Translations under genes and position numbers: made by a program
In this document: positions 26,849 through 34,683 of the stretch, in pieces
Numbering within the stretch: position 1 is the stretch's first letter
How the letters are laid out: every line of letters starts with the position of its first letter
The notes under the pieces: model-generated
The model's input: the letters and a program-made list of their open reading frames with translations, nothing else
What the model was told of the DNA's origin: nothing
Database searches by the model: none
Assembly (NCBI RefSeq): GCF_900109455.1
Contig: NZ_FOAG01000003.1
Location: 1-64,000, forward strand
DNA from: Roseovarius azorensis
Lineage (GTDB): Bacteria > Pseudomonadota > Alphaproteobacteria > Rhodobacterales > Rhodobacteraceae
Length of the DNA stretch: 64,000 nt
Reading direction: 5' to 3'

Positions 26849-27023
26849 TGCCACCCGCGCGGAATCAAGGCGCGGAACGCGCCGCCGCGCGATCGCCGGG
26901 CCGTCCGGCGGCCTGGCGATCTTGAGGTGTTGCGCAACACTTCGGAGTCATACGGACTTTGCTCGCATAAAGCGGCAGTTCCCGTCGTTGCTTCGCCAGT
27001 CCCCGGCCCGGCGACCGCGCGGC
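26849..27023 (+). repeat. dispersed structured repeat, copy A
   Basis: First of three copies (others at 35832-36008 + and 50399-50565 -). Three hairpins in order: GGCGCG-GAA-CGCGCC (26869-26883); CGCCGGGCCG with CGGCCTGGCG (26894-26918, one G-T pair); and a nine-pair stem 26924-26932 with 26935-26943 closed by CG. A conserved single-stranded-looking tail follows (GCATAAAGCGGCAG, TCGCCAGTCCC). It lies between convergent genes (isochorismatase-family + and moaD-like -) and fills most of their 261-bp gap. Confidence 0.85.
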
Positions 27024-27070
27024 TCATCAGCCGTTGGCCAACGTCCGCATCAGACCCACCCGCACGACAC

Positions 27071-27316
27071 CTACCCCCCCTTCAGCCGCCTGAGCAGAAC
27101 CACCTCGCTCTCGGGACCGATTGGCGTGAACCAGCTGTCATTGTAGACCCGCCCGTCGATGGACACCGACACGCCGCGCTCCAGTTCCGCCCGCAGGGCG
27201 GGAAACCGCTCTCCCAGCCCGTCGAGCAGTTCGCGCAGGTTGCCCGCCTCGATCTCGACCTCGCGCTGCCCCTCCGCCCCCTCGGCCAGCGAACCCCAGA
27301 GCCGCACCCGGACCAT
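27071..27316 (-). CDS. MoaD/ThiS-like sulfur-carrier protein
   Basis: An 81-residue ubiquitin-fold protein (MVRVRLWGSLAEGAEG at the start, EVVLLRRLKGG at the end). The C-terminal Gly-Gly is the site that is adenylated and thiocarboxylated in MoaD and ThiS. Its start is one base after the stop of the molybdenum hydroxylase catalytic subunit, so it belongs to that operon as the last gene. A role in supplying sulfur to molybdopterin, or to the sulfido ligand of this enzyme, is inference; the general moaD gene may be elsewhere. Confidence 0.8.
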   Translation of the reverse strand: MVRVRLWGSLAEGAEGQREVEIEAGNLRELLDGLGERFPALRAELERGVSVSIDGRVYNDSWFTPIGPESEVVLLRRLKGG

Positions 27317-27317
27317 G

Positions 27318-29567
27318 TCAGGCGCGCCCGCGCCCCTGCATGGCCGCCAGGATACGCGGCGGCGACATCGGCAGTTGCACCATACGCACGCCCGCCGCCG
27401 CCGACACCGCATTGGCGATCGCCGCGAGCGGTGGCACGATGGATGTCTCACCCACCCCGCGCACCCCGTAGGGATGCCCCGGATTGGGAATTTCCAGGAT
27501 CACCGTGTCGATCATCGGCAGGTCAGAGGCCACCGGGATCCGGTAATCGAGGAACCCCGGATTCTGCAGGATGCCATCCTTGTCATAGATGTATTCCTCG
27601 TTCAGCGCCCAGCCGATGCCCTGCACCGCCCCGCCCTGAAACTGCCCCTCGACATAGGACGGATGCACCGCCTTGCCCGCGTCCTGAAACACCGTGTAGC
27701 GCAGGATCCTGGTGGCCCCGGTATCGGGATCCACCTCGACATCCACCATATGCGTGGCGAAACTGACACCCGCACCCTCGGCGTTGACCTCGTGATGCCC
27801 GGCAATCGGCCCGCCGGAGTTGGACGCAATCGCCGCGATCTCCTTTAACGTCATCGGCGGGAATTTTCCCGCGTTGGGACCGGCGGGGCGCGCCGCCCCG
27901 TCCTCCCATTCGACCGCGTCCTCGTCGATGCCCCACACCATCGCCGCACGGCGGCACATCTCGCGCTTGGCCGCGCGCGCGGCTTCAATCGTCGCAAGCC
28001 CCACGGCAAAGGTCACGCGGCTGCCATCGGTCACCTCGTTCTGCCCCAGCGATCCGGTATCGGCAATGATGGTGCGCACCTGATCATAGGGAATCCCCAG
28101 TTCCTCCGCCGCCATCATCGTCATCGACGCGCGCGACCCGCCGATATCGGGATTGCCCTCGGACACGTTCACCGTGCCGTCGGGCGTCACATTGAGGCTG
28201 ACACAGGTATCGCCGCCGAAATTGAACCAGAAGCCACAGGCCACACCCCGCCCCTGATTTTCACCCAAAGGTGCTTTCCAGTGCGGATGCGCCCTGGCCG
28301 CCTCCAGCGTCGCCTTGAGACCGATCGCCGGATAGGTCGGGCCATAAGAGGCCCGCGTGCCCTTATCCGCACCGTTCATCAGCCGCACCTCCAGCGGATC
28401 GAGACCGAACCCCTTGGCCAGTTCGTCAATCGCGCTCTCCACCGCAAAGGCCGCCATCGGCGCGCCCGGCGCGCGATAGGCGGCGGCCTTGGGCCGGTTC
28501 GTCACCACGTCCCAGCCGACGGTTTTCACGTTCTCCAGATCATAGGGCGCAAAGGCCGACATCGACCCCATATCGACCGGCGACCCCGGATAGGCCCCGC
28601 CCTGATAGCGCAACTCGGCAAAGGCGGCGGTGATCTTGCCGTCCTTCCTCATCCCGATCTTCACGTCGATCGAGGTGGATGCCGTCGGCCCCGTGGCGCG
28701 CAGCACCTCGGTCCGGCTCATCACCATCTTGACCGGACGGCCCGCCTTTCTCGACAGCATCAGCGCGACGGGTTCCAGAAACACGGTCGTCTTGCCGCCG
28801 AACCCGCCGCCGATCTCGCTTGCGGTCACCCGCAACTGCCCCTGTTCCATCCCCAGAATGGCGGCACAGGTGTTGCGCACCATGTAATGCCCCTGCGTGC
28901 AGACCCACAGATCGGCCTGCCCGTCCGGTCCCATCGTGGCCAGACAGGCATGCGGCTCGATATAACCCTGATGGGTGGCGGCGGTGCGATAGATGCGCGT
29001 CACCACGCGGTCGGCGCGTTTCAGCCCCGCCTCTATATCGCCATGCCCGAATTCCACGCGGGAAATCACGTTGCCCGACATGCCGCCGGGCACGGTTTCC
29101 TGCTGCCGCCCCTCGTGCAGCACCGACGCGCCGGGCCGCATCGCCGCATCCACATCGGTGACACTTGGCAGCACCTCGTATTCCACCTCGATCAACCGCA
29201 GCGCCTTGCGCGCCACCGCCGCCGAATTCGCCGCCACGGCAGCCACCGCATGCCCGTCATAAAGCGCCTTGGCCCCGGCCATGCAGTTGTCCATGATATC
29301 GGCCACATGATCCGGCACATCACCGAAATCGGCGCGCGTCACCACCGCCTTGACGCCCGGCAGCGCCTCGGCCTTCGACGCATCAATCCGCAGGATCCGC
29401 GCATGGGCGTGGGGCGAGCGCAGAATGCGCCCGGTCAGCATCCCAGGCGCCACGATATCGGCCCCGAACCGCGCGCGGCCGGTCACCTTGTCGATCCCGT
29501 CGGGTCGGTTGGGCCGCGTGCCCACAACCTTGAAATCGCGTGTCTTGCCGGTCTGATCCAATGCCAT
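27318..29567 (-). CDS. molybdenum hydroxylase, molybdopterin-binding catalytic subunit (xanthine dehydrogenase family)
   Basis: Catalytic subunit, 749 residues, binding the molybdenum-molybdopterin cofactor. Family landmarks: GRARFGADIVAPGML near the N-terminus, the cofactor-binding EIGGGFGGKTTVF, the AYRAPGAP active-site loop, FQDAGKAVHPSYVEGQFQGGAVQGIGWAL and the catalytic glutamate in RGVGETSIVPPLAAIANA. The loop is not the AYXCSFR of true CO dehydrogenase, so CO oxidation is unlikely; the substrate (purine, aromatic N-heterocycle, aldehyde or benzoyl-CoA type) cannot be read from the sequence. It overlaps the iron-sulfur gene by one base. Confidence 0.93.
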   Translation of the reverse strand: MALDQTGKTRDFKVVGTRPNRPDGIDKVTGRARFGADIVAPGMLTGRILRSPHAHARILRIDASKAEALPGVKAVVTRADFGDVPDHVADIMDNCMAGAKALYDGHAVAAVAANSAAVARKALRLIEVEYEVLPSVTDVDAAMRPGASVLHEGRQQETVPGGMSGNVISRVEFGHGDIEAGLKRADRVVTRIYRTAATHQGYIEPHACLATMGPDGQADLWVCTQGHYMVRNTCAAILGMEQGQLRVTASEIGGGFGGKTTVFLEPVALMLSRKAGRPVKMVMSRTEVLRATGPTASTSIDVKIGMRKDGKITAAFAELRYQGGAYPGSPVDMGSMSAFAPYDLENVKTVGWDVVTNRPKAAAYRAPGAPMAAFAVESAIDELAKGFGLDPLEVRLMNGADKGTRASYGPTYPAIGLKATLEAARAHPHWKAPLGENQGRGVACGFWFNFGGDTCVSLNVTPDGTVNVSEGNPDIGGSRASMTMMAAEELGIPYDQVRTIIADTGSLGQNEVTDGSRVTFAVGLATIEAARAAKREMCRRAAMVWGIDEDAVEWEDGAARPAGPNAGKFPPMTLKEIAAIASNSGGPIAGHHEVNAEGAGVSFATHMVDVEVDPDTGATRILRYTVFQDAGKAVHPSYVEGQFQGGAVQGIGWALNEEYIYDKDGILQNPGFLDYRIPVASDLPMIDTVILEIPNPGHPYGVRGVGETSIVPPLAAIANAVSAAAGVRMVQLPMSPPRILAAMQGRGRA

Positions 29568-30046
29568 TATGAGGCCCTCCGCATATCCGCCGCCGTTTCC
29601 ATCACGGCGCGGATGATCTTGTCATACCCGGTGCAGCGGCACAGATTGCCCGCCAGCCAGTAACGCACCTCTTCCTCGCTCGGATCCGGGTTGCGCTCCA
29701 GCAGCGACTTGGCTGCCACCAGAATCCCCGGCGTGCAGATGCCGCATTGCAGCGCCGCCATCTCGATGAATTTCTGCTGCAACGGGTGCAACTGATCGCC
29801 CCTTGCCATGCCCTCGATGGTGGCCACCTCGCGGCCCTCGGCCTCGGCCCCCAGCATCAGGCAGGAACAGACCAGCCGCCCGTCCACCAGAACCGAGCAG
29901 GCGCCGCAATCGCCGGTGCCGCAGCCCTCCTTGGTGCCGGTGAGGCCCAGCCGGTCGCGCAGCACATCCAGCAGCGTGTCCTCGGCATCGCAGAGGAAAT
30001 CGGTTTCGTCGCCGTTGATCGTCGTCGTCACATGTATCCGGCTCAT
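29567..30046 (-). CDS. molybdenum hydroxylase, 2Fe-2S subunit
   Basis: A 159-residue electron-transfer subunit with both 2Fe-2S clusters. The plant-ferredoxin-type N-domain has GCGTGDCGACSVLVDG followed by a Cys pair in LVCSCL. The C-terminal four-helix domain has CGICTPG and CRCTGYDKI. Order and spacing match CoxS/XdhA-type proteins. It overlaps the FAD subunit by ATGA and the catalytic subunit by one base, so all three subunits are cotranslated. Confidence 0.95.
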   Translation of the reverse strand: MSRIHVTTTINGDETDFLCDAEDTLLDVLRDRLGLTGTKEGCGTGDCGACSVLVDGRLVCSCLMLGAEAEGREVATIEGMARGDQLHPLQQKFIEMAALQCGICTPGILVAAKSLLERNPDPSEEEVRYWLAGNLCRCTGYDKIIRAVMETAADMRRAS

Positions 30047-30906
30047 GCCTTCTCTCCTTTCGCGCGCGCCTCTGCGATCACCGCCGCGCGGCGGGCCAGA
30101 ACGCCCGACACATGGCGGCGGAAATCGACCGTGCCGCGCTTGTCGTCAATCGGCGTGGCCGCCGCCGAACAGGCCGCCGCCAGATCGGCCAGCGCCGCCT
30201 CGTCCAGCGTCCGGCCCCGGATCGTCTCTGCCGCCGCCTCGACCAGAATCACCTTTGGCCCGACCGCGCCCAGTGCCACCCGCGCCGCCGAAACCTTGCC
30301 GCCCGCATCGAGGCTCAGCGCCACGCCACAGCCGACCACGGCAATATCCATCTCGGTGCGCGGGATGAACCGCAGATAGGCGTCGCCCGACCGCTCCCCC
30401 CGCGCGGGCAGGAACACCGAGGCGATGAACTCGCCCGGTTCCAGCGCCGTCTTGCCGGGGCTTTTGGGCACGTCGATGACGGCCAGATCGCGCATGCCCT
30501 TGGGGCCCGCGATCCGCGCCACGGCACCCGCCGCCACCATCGCCGGCACGGAATCCGCCGCAGGCGAGGCATTGCACAGATTGCCCGCCAGCGTGGCCCG
30601 TCCCTGCACCTGAGTCGAACCGATCAACGCCGCCGCCTCGACCACCCCCGGCCAGGAGGCCGCAAGCCCCGCATGTTCGCTCATCTCGGCGCCCGAAACC
30701 GCCGCGCCGATGCGCCAACCGCCACCCTCGGCGGTGATTTCCTTCATCCCGGCGATCCGCTTGATATCGACGATCACCTCCGGCTCGACCATCTCGGCGC
30801 GCAGCTTGACCAGCAGGTCGGTGCCGCCCGCCAACACATGCGCGCCTGCCCCTGCCGCCAGCAGCCTGACGGCATCGTCGATGCTCTGTGGTGCCTCGTA
30901 TCGCAT
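30043..30906 (-). CDS. molybdenum hydroxylase, FAD-binding subunit
   Basis: A 287-residue FAD subunit (CoxM/XdhB-like). FAD contacts are in VLAGGTDLLVKLR (about residues 28-40) and in the second motif GSTQVQGRATLAGNLCNASPAAD. The C-terminal domain contains YLRFIPRTEMDIAVVGCGVAL. The ATG at 30906 gives the standard MRYEAPQSIDDAVRLL start and has GGACAG before it. It is the first gene of a four-gene operon FAD, Fe-S, Mo, MoaD-like. Confidence 0.94.
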   Translation of the reverse strand: MRYEAPQSIDDAVRLLAAGAGAHVLAGGTDLLVKLRAEMVEPEVIVDIKRIAGMKEITAEGGGWRIGAAVSGAEMSEHAGLAASWPGVVEAAALIGSTQVQGRATLAGNLCNASPAADSVPAMVAAGAVARIAGPKGMRDLAVIDVPKSPGKTALEPGEFIASVFLPARGERSGDAYLRFIPRTEMDIAVVGCGVALSLDAGGKVSAARVALGAVGPKVILVEAAAETIRGRTLDEAALADLAAACSAAATPIDDKRGTVDFRRHVSGVLARRAAVIAEARAKGEKA

Positions 30907-31144
30907 TCCGGCTGTCCTTTCCCTGTAACGGGCCCCGCGCGCCATTGGCAGACTCAGGCCCCTCTTCGCCCCGACTATCCCGCAACTCGCGGCGGGACGC
31001 AAACCGCTTGATGCCGCCCGGTCGCCGCAGCCCGGCGCGGCTTGAAAAATGCCACATCACCGCACCATCCGGGCACCAAAACCGCCGCATTTCCCCGGCA
31101 CACTCTCTCGGTCATCCCCCGTCACGAAACCGCAGAGCCACAGC

Positions 31145-31354
31145 ATGACCGACCCCGCCGATCCGCCCGAGCGCCAGACGCCACAGCCCCGGCATGCGCT
31201 CCTGTTCGAACTGATCCGCCAGCGCGGCATGGCGCAATCGGTCAACCGGCGGATCGCCCGCACCGCAACACCCGACCCGGCCGACCTGTCGCATTTCGCC
31301 GTCATGGCCGCCCGCTCCCTGACCCGCGCCGATGCGACCGGCGCCCGGCTCTGA
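31145..31354 (+). CDS. small hypothetical protein
   Basis: A 69-residue protein from ATG 31145 (MTDPADPPERQTPQPRH). The C-terminal half is helical and basic (ALLFELIRQRGMAQSVNRRIAR). The stop is two bases before the rlmE stop on the other strand, which leaves just enough room and supports a real gene end. No family recognised and no clear ribosome site. The 238-bp region upstream to 30906 is the shared promoter region with the molybdenum hydroxylase operon; I see no other feature there. Confidence 0.5.
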   Translation: MTDPADPPERQTPQPRHALLFELIRQRGMAQSVNRRIARTATPDPADLSHFAVMAARSLTRADATGARL

Positions 31355-31356
31355 CC

Positions 31357-32076
31357 TCAGCCGCGAAAGCCGGTGGCGACCACGAACTTCTCCGAACTGT
31401 CCGAGCGCGACGCCGGCGGCTTGACATTGGCCACCTTCTCGAACCGCTGTTTCAGCAACTTCTGCAATTCGCCCTCGGCCCCGCCCGCCAGCACCTTGGA
31501 CACGAATGTGCCGCCCACTTCCAACACGTCGAACGCCAGGTTCGCCGCCGCCTCGCACAGCGCGATGATACGCAGGTGATCGGTCTGCTTGTGGCCCGAA
31601 CTCGCCGCCGCCATATCCGACATCACCACATCCGCCTTGCCGCCCAGCCACTCCCTGACCTTTTCGTCGGCGTCATCCTCCATGAAATCCAGTTGATGAA
31701 TCTCGCAGCCGGGGATCGGCTCCACCTCCTGCAGATCGACGCCCAGAATGCGCCCCACGGCCTTGCCCGGCCTGTCGCCCAGCGCATTCACCCGCGCCGC
31801 CGCCACCTGACACCAGCCGCCCGGCGCACAGCCCAGATCGACCACCCGCGCGCCCGGCACCAGAAAGCGGAACTTGTCATCCAGCTCCATGATCTTGAAC
31901 GCCGCACGCCCGCGGTAGCCCTCGGCCTGCGCGCGCTTGACATAGGGATCGTTGAGCTGACGCTGCAACCACCGCGTCGAGGACGACCTGCGCCCGCGCG
32001 CGGTCTTGACCTTGACGGTCAGATCGCGCTGTCCGCGCCCCGATGTATTCCTGCCATCCGGTCCCTTGGCCATCAT
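31357..32076 (-). CDS. rlmE: 23S rRNA (uridine2552-2'-O)-methyltransferase RlmE (FtsJ/RrmJ)
   Basis: Heat-shock-type ribosomal RNA methyltransferase, 239 residues. The SAM site is [15 protein letters not shown], the acidic loop [19 protein letters not shown] carries the catalytic Asp, and [10 protein letters not shown] carries the catalytic Lys. The N-terminal extension is basic ([28 protein letters not shown]), typical of alphaproteobacterial members. The start at 32076 overlaps the ppx stop (ATGA); a second ATG follows directly at 32073. A longer frame to 32178 lies inside ppx and is not used. Confidence 0.95.
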   Translation of the reverse strand: MMAKGPDGRNTSGRGQRDLTVKVKTARGRRSSSTRWLQRQLNDPYVKRAQAEGYRGRAAFKIMELDDKFRFLVPGARVVDLGCAPGGWCQVAAARVNALGDRPGKAVGRILGVDLQEVEPIPGCEIHQLDFMEDDADEKVREWLGGKADVVMSDMAAASSGHKQTDHLRIIALCEAAANLAFDVLEVGGTFVSKVLAGGAEGELQKLLKQRFEKVANVKPPASRSDSSEKFVVATGFRG

Positions 32077-33185
32077 GCAACCCCATCCGTCAATACACCA
32101 TCCGCCGCCATCTGCGCATAGAGCATCCCTTCGCGCAGACCGCGATCCGCCACCGACAGACGATCCGTGGGCCAGCACCGCAGCAGCGCCTGCAAGATCG
32201 CCGCCCCCGACATGATCAGCGCCTGCCGGTCCTGTCCAATGCGCGGATCGCGCCGGCGCCCGACGGGACCAAGCGCCAGATAACTACGGATCACCCGGTC
32301 GATCTCGTCACTGGTCATGGTCAGCCCGTCCACCTTGTTGCGGTCATAGCGCTTCAGCCCCAGATGACTGGCCGCGACGGTCGTGACCGTGCCGCTGGTG
32401 CCCACGATCTGGAACCCCTCACGCTTCTGCTCGTCCTTGTAGGGCGCGAATTCCGCCAGGTTCTCCTCGAAGAACCAGCTCATCAGCGCGAACCGCGCCG
32501 CGTCATCCGCCACATCGCGGAACTGGTCACGCAGCGTCGCCACCCCCAGCGGCACGCTGATCCAGTCCACCACCCGCGCCGGGGGCAAACCCTCCTCGCA
32601 ACTGTGAAACCCCAGGTGCATCCGCATGATCGCGCGCCGCCGCGCATGATGCGGCACCGCCGTCAGGTCGATCCACACCAGCTCCGTCGAACCGCCGCCG
32701 ATATCCACCACCAGCAACTGATCGGTGCGCGGATTGACCAGCGGCGCGCAGGAGACCACCGCCAGCTGCGCCTCTTCCTGCGGCGCGATGATATCCAGCC
32801 GCAGCCCGGTCTCGCGCTCGACCCGCGCCATGAACTCCACGCCATTGCTGGCGCGCCGGCACGCCTCTGTCGCCACCAGACGCATCCGCTCGACCCGGTG
32901 CCGCTTGAGTTTCTGCTTGCAGACCCGGAGCGCCTGGATGGTACGGAATATCGCCGCCCGCGACAGCTGGCCCGAGCCTTCCAGCCCCGCTCCCAACTGC
33001 ACCGACTTCGAAAAGCTGTCCACGACCTTGAACTGACTGCCCCTGGGCTGGGCAATCAGCATCCGGCAACTGTTTGTTCCCAGATCCAGCGCCGCATATA
33101 GCGGACCCTGATCCGGCAGGCTCAGTGCGGGGCTCTCAACCGGTTTCGGGATCGCGCCCGCACTTTCGGGACGCTTGGGCGCCAT
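32073..33185 (-). CDS. Ppx/GppA-family phosphatase
   Basis: Exopolyphosphatase / pppGpp phosphatase family, 370 residues. Actin-fold motifs are [44 protein letters not shown] and [15 protein letters not shown]. The length corresponds to the catalytic core without the C-terminal HD domain of the long E. coli enzymes, as is common in this group. It is transcribed with rlmE. The first 25 residues (to DQGPLY) are a Pro-rich tail that may be a start overcall. The 237-bp gap upstream, shared with the divergent folate cluster, shows no riboswitch that I can recognise. Confidence 0.92.
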   Translation of the reverse strand: MAPKRPESAGAIPKPVESPALSLPDQGPLYAALDLGTNSCRMLIAQPRGSQFKVVDSFSKSVQLGAGLEGSGQLSRAAIFRTIQALRVCKQKLKRHRVERMRLVATEACRRASNGVEFMARVERETGLRLDIIAPQEEAQLAVVSCAPLVNPRTDQLLVVDIGGGSTELVWIDLTAVPHHARRRAIMRMHLGFHSCEEGLPPARVVDWISVPLGVATLRDQFRDVADDAARFALMSWFFEENLAEFAPYKDEQKREGFQIVGTSGTVTTVAASHLGLKRYDRNKVDGLTMTSDEIDRVIRSYLALGPVGRRRDPRIGQDRQALIMSGAAILQALLRCWPTDRLSVADRGLREGMLYAQMAADGVLTDGVA

Positions 33186-33422
33186 AGCAAAACGCCCTCC
33201 ATTTCAAGTTGAGGCCAGAGTAATGTCATTGGCCTGACCGCGCAAGCCTTGCGAGCGCTCGATAACGATGATGAATAATTTTCGCATCCACCCCCTGTCG
33301 TGTTGTCCGCAGGCTCCGGCTATGCTGCGCAGGTCGCATGACGCATCCGTTCTGTCGAAATCGTGCCCTTGCCAGGGCATCGCCTGCATTAGGTAGAAGC
33401 CACGAAGGAAAAGGAATCATCC

Positions 33423-33719
33423 ATGGTTGACGTCACCATCGTCTACTGGCGGGACATCCCCGCCCAGGTCATCGTCGGCAAGGGCCGTCGCGGCAGCAAG
33501 GTGCAGCTGCCCGAACGGTTCGAGCAGGCGATCGACCGCGCGGCGATGAAAACCGGCGCGGCAGGCACCGATGCCTACCTCGCCGAGTGGCGCAAGGCCG
33601 ATCCCTACCCCGTCGAAGGCGAGCCCGACGCCGTCGCCCAATCCGAGGCGGCCCGGCTCGATGCAGAGTATGATCAGGAGCGCATCAAGGCCCTGATTGC
33701 CAATAATGGCTGGGCATGA
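33423..33719 (+). CDS. 'virulence factor' family small protein
   Basis: A 98-residue protein (VDVTIVYWRDIPAQVIVGKGRRGSKVQLPERFEQAIDRAAMK). It belongs to a short family annotated as virulence factor that is regularly found next to methylenetetrahydrofolate reductase genes; no activity is established. AAGGAAAAGGA lies ahead of the ATG. It is 30 bp upstream of the MetF-like gene, presumably in one transcript, which points to a role with folate or corrinoid chemistry rather than virulence. Confidence 0.8.
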   Translation: MVDVTIVYWRDIPAQVIVGKGRRGSKVQLPERFEQAIDRAAMKTGAAGTDAYLAEWRKADPYPVEGEPDAVAQSEAARLDAEYDQERIKALIANNGWA

Positions 33720-33749
33720 ATGCGCCCCGGATCGCTATGGGAGGCCGCT

Positions 33750-34673
33750 ATGGCTTTGTTGAACTTCAGAAAGCGTGAAAAATTCACCCCCGCCAATGCC
33801 CAGCTCGAGGCCTTCCTTGAAGGTTACTCCATCGAGGTGATGCCGCGCACCGCCGAAAAGGTCGAGAATTTCCGCGACCTGCTGCCCGAGGGCACCCGCG
33901 TCTACATCGCCCATATCGAGGGCACCCCGATCGAGGACATGGTCGCCACCGCCGCCCGTCTGGCGCGCGACGGCTATCCCGTGATGCCGCATTTCCCGGC
34001 CCGCATCATCCGGGACCGCGCCACGCTGGCCGACTGGATCGCCCGCTATCAGGGCGAGGCGGGCGTCGATCAGGCACTCCTGCTCGCGGGCGGCGTCACG
34101 CAGCCGCATGGTGAATTCCACTCATCCATGCAACTGCTCGAATCCGGCGAATTCGACCGCGCGGGCTTCAAGCGGCTGCACGTCGCCGGTCACCCCGAGG
34201 GCAACCGGGACATCGACCCGGACGGCAGCATGAAGAACGTCGAGGACGCGCTGCGCTGGAAACAGAAATTCTCGGAAACCACCGACGCCAAAATGGCGCT
34301 TGCCACGCAATTCGCCTTCGAGGCCAAGCCGATCATCAAATGGGCCGACAGCCTGCGCGATGCGGGCATCACCCTGCCCATCCATATCGGCATCGCCGGT
34401 CCCGCGAAACTGCAGACCCTCATCAAGTTCGCCATCGCCTGCGGCGTCGGTCCCTCGCTCAAGGTGCTGCAAAAGCGCGCCATGGACGTGACCAAGCTGC
34501 TGCTGCCCTACGAGCCGACCGAGGTGTTGACTGAGCTTGCCGCGCACAAGGCCGCCAATCCCGACTTCAACATCGAGCATGTCCATTTCTTCCCGCTGGG
34601 CGGAATCAAGACCAATGCCGAATGGGCCATCGCCAATGGCGGCGGCGCCGCCACCCCTGCAAACGCATCCTGA
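33750..34673 (+). CDS. methylenetetrahydrofolate reductase (MetF-like)
   Basis: Flavoprotein of the MetF family, 307 residues, predicted to reduce 5,10-methylene-THF to 5-methyl-THF. The eight-stranded barrel is recognisable: SIEVMPRTAEKVENF, RVYIAHIEGTPIEDMVATAARL, ALLLAGGVTQPHGEFHSSMQLLESG, HVAGHPEGNRDI and ATQFAFEAKPIIKW. It is shorter than animal enzymes (no regulatory domain) and diverged from E. coli MetF. GGAGG precedes the ATG at 33750. The next gene, 10 bp away, uses 5-methyl-THF. Substrate may come from sarcosine oxidase. Confidence 0.85.
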   Translation: MALLNFRKREKFTPANAQLEAFLEGYSIEVMPRTAEKVENFRDLLPEGTRVYIAHIEGTPIEDMVATAARLARDGYPVMPHFPARIIRDRATLADWIARYQGEAGVDQALLLAGGVTQPHGEFHSSMQLLESGEFDRAGFKRLHVAGHPEGNRDIDPDGSMKNVEDALRWKQKFSETTDAKMALATQFAFEAKPIIKWADSLRDAGITLPIHIGIAGPAKLQTLIKFAIACGVGPSLKVLQKRAMDVTKLLLPYEPTEVLTELAAHKAANPDFNIEHVHFFPLGGIKTNAEWAIANGGGAATPANAS

Positions 34674-34683
34674 AGGACCGACC

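Noticed and set aside
26927..27766. Open frames running through the dispersed repeat (also 50308-50499), sharing a peptide like AVPVVASPVPGP
   Set aside because: The shared peptide is a by-product of repeat conservation: copies differ at hairpins in ways that preserve pairing rather than protein, and no start or ribosome site is shared.
27318..29567. Aerobic CO dehydrogenase large subunit (coxL)
   Set aside because: The AYXCSFR active-site loop of true CoxL is absent; the loop is AYRAPGAP.
33186..33422. SAM or cobalamin riboswitch upstream of the folate cluster
   Set aside because: No match I can recognise to the conserved cores of either; only ordinary leader sequence.
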